From: Sulfuricurvum sp.
GTDB taxonomy: Bacteria; Campylobacterota; Campylobacteria; Campylobacterales; Sulfurimonadaceae
Reading direction: 5' to 3'
NCBI GenBank assembly: GCA_022729835.1
Contig: DZBC01000132.1
Coordinates: 1-6,111, forward strand
DNA length: 6,111 nt
Below are positions 5,714 through 6,111 of the stretch, piece after piece; position 1 is the stretch's first letter, and each line of letters begins with the position of its first letter. The translations under genes were made by a program, and so were the position numbers. The notes beneath the pieces are model-generated. The model was not told the DNA's origin. It searched no databases and saw nothing but the letters and a program-made list of their open reading frames with translations.

Positions 5714-6111
5714 CTATAACATTTTCTGACGTTCAAGATATTTAGTGTCAAAAGTGTTGTTGATGAAGTCGGGATTTTCCATCATCCGCAGGTGGAAAGG
5801 GATGGTCGTCTTGATCCCACTGATCTCGAACTCGCTCAGTGCGCGGTGCATCCGGCGAATGGCGTCGTTGCGGTCGTTACCGTAAACGATCAGTTTGCCG
5901 ATCATCGAATCATAGGTCGGCGGAACAACATAGCCCGCGTGGGCATGGGTATCAAGGCGCACGCCACGTCCTCCGGGGGCGACCCAATGGGTGATTTTCC
6001 CAGGACATGGCAAGAACTTGATCGGATCTTCGGCAGTAATACGACACTCAATGGAGTGCCCAACCAGCGCTATACTCTCTTGAGTCGGCAGCGCTTCGCC
6101 CTCGGCAACAC
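5714..6111 (-). CDS. accC: Acetyl-CoA carboxylase, biotin carboxylase subunit, C-terminal part (5' end outside window)
   Basis: The minus-strand frame is open from the right edge to TAG (complement of 5714-5716), with 131 complete residues visible. AccC carboxylates the biotin on AccB using ATP and bicarbonate, the first half of malonyl-CoA synthesis for fatty acids, in the cytoplasm. The visible part is the biotin carboxylase C-terminal domain: GHSIECRITAEDP, then PCPGKI, then APGGRGVRLDTH, which carries the Arg equivalent to E. coli Arg338, then PPTYDSMIGKLIVYG, then the ISGIKTTIPFH segment. The final residues resemble normal family C-termini, and no fused biotinyl domain is present, as expected for a separate AccC. 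The TTG at 6013 is not the start, since conserved sequence continues upstream of it. The ATP-grasp core and accB, usually adjacent, would lie beyond the right edge. Pyruvate carboxylase subunit A (PycA) is the main alternative. Confidence 0.92.
   Translation of the reverse strand, partial: VAEGEALPTQESIALVGHSIECRITAEDPIKFLPCPGKITHWVAPGGRGVRLDTHAHAGYVVPPTYDSMIGKLIVYGNDRNDAIRRMHRALSEFEISGIKTTIPFHLRMMENPDFINNTFDTKYLERQKML

Noticed and set aside
5714..6013. TTG at 6013 as the start of a 99-residue protein
   Set aside because: The frame continues upstream with the conserved AccC block GHSIECRITAEDP, so this is the tail of accC and not a separate small gene.
1..6111. Mobile elements, CRISPR arrays, tRNA or rRNA genes
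   Set aside because: No transposase or integrase frame, no spaced direct repeats, and no tRNA-like or rRNA-like stretch was found in the short non-coding gaps.

Overview
The window looks like chromosomal DNA of a free-living member of the Campylobacterota (the former Epsilonproteobacteria). The GluRS closely resembles the Helicobacter pylori GluRS1 type. The SurA-like protein resembles Campylobacter jejuni Cj1289. As I recall, the order gltX, SurA-like gene, accC matches C. jejuni Cj1288c-Cj1289-Cj1290c. Base composition is near half G+C by eye, far above Campylobacter or Helicobacter, which suggests an environmental relative (the Sulfurimonas/Sulfuricurvum/Sulfurovum side). The genus cannot be fixed from this window.

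Layout from left to right: (1) the 3' end of a large NAD-dependent glutamate dehydrogenase on +, cut by the left edge; (2) a 13-base convergent gap filled by the palindrome CTTACATGTAAG; (3) gltX on -; (4) a 78-base divergent promoter region that is almost a mirror image of itself and holds two more TTACATGTAA copies; (5) an exported SurA-like chaperone/PPIase-family protein on +; (6) a transmembrane chemoreceptor on -, whose stop codon overlaps that of the chaperone; (7) a 67-base gap with a long imperfect inverted repeat covering the chemoreceptor's Shine-Dalgarno; (8) the 3' end of accC on -, cut by the right edge. The window is almost wholly coding. No tRNA, rRNA, CRISPR, insertion sequence or prophage gene is visible.

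Most genes are housekeeping: glutamate catabolism, glutamate charging of tRNA, outer-membrane protein folding and fatty-acid synthesis. They share a neighbourhood rather than a pathway. The chemoreceptor is the accessory element. It joins a periplasmic double-Cache-like sensor to a cytoplasmic C-terminal zinc-binding CZB domain, and appears to have been added between the SurA-like gene and accC.

The most unusual signal is non-coding. The 10-base palindrome TTACATGTAA occurs three times, only in the gaps on either side of gltX. At the two divergent starts it forms part of a duplicated, inverted cassette running from a TAAAAT box through the Shine-Dalgarno to the start codon. I cannot assign it to a known regulator. 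It could be an operator, a leader element or a genome-wide iterated palindrome.
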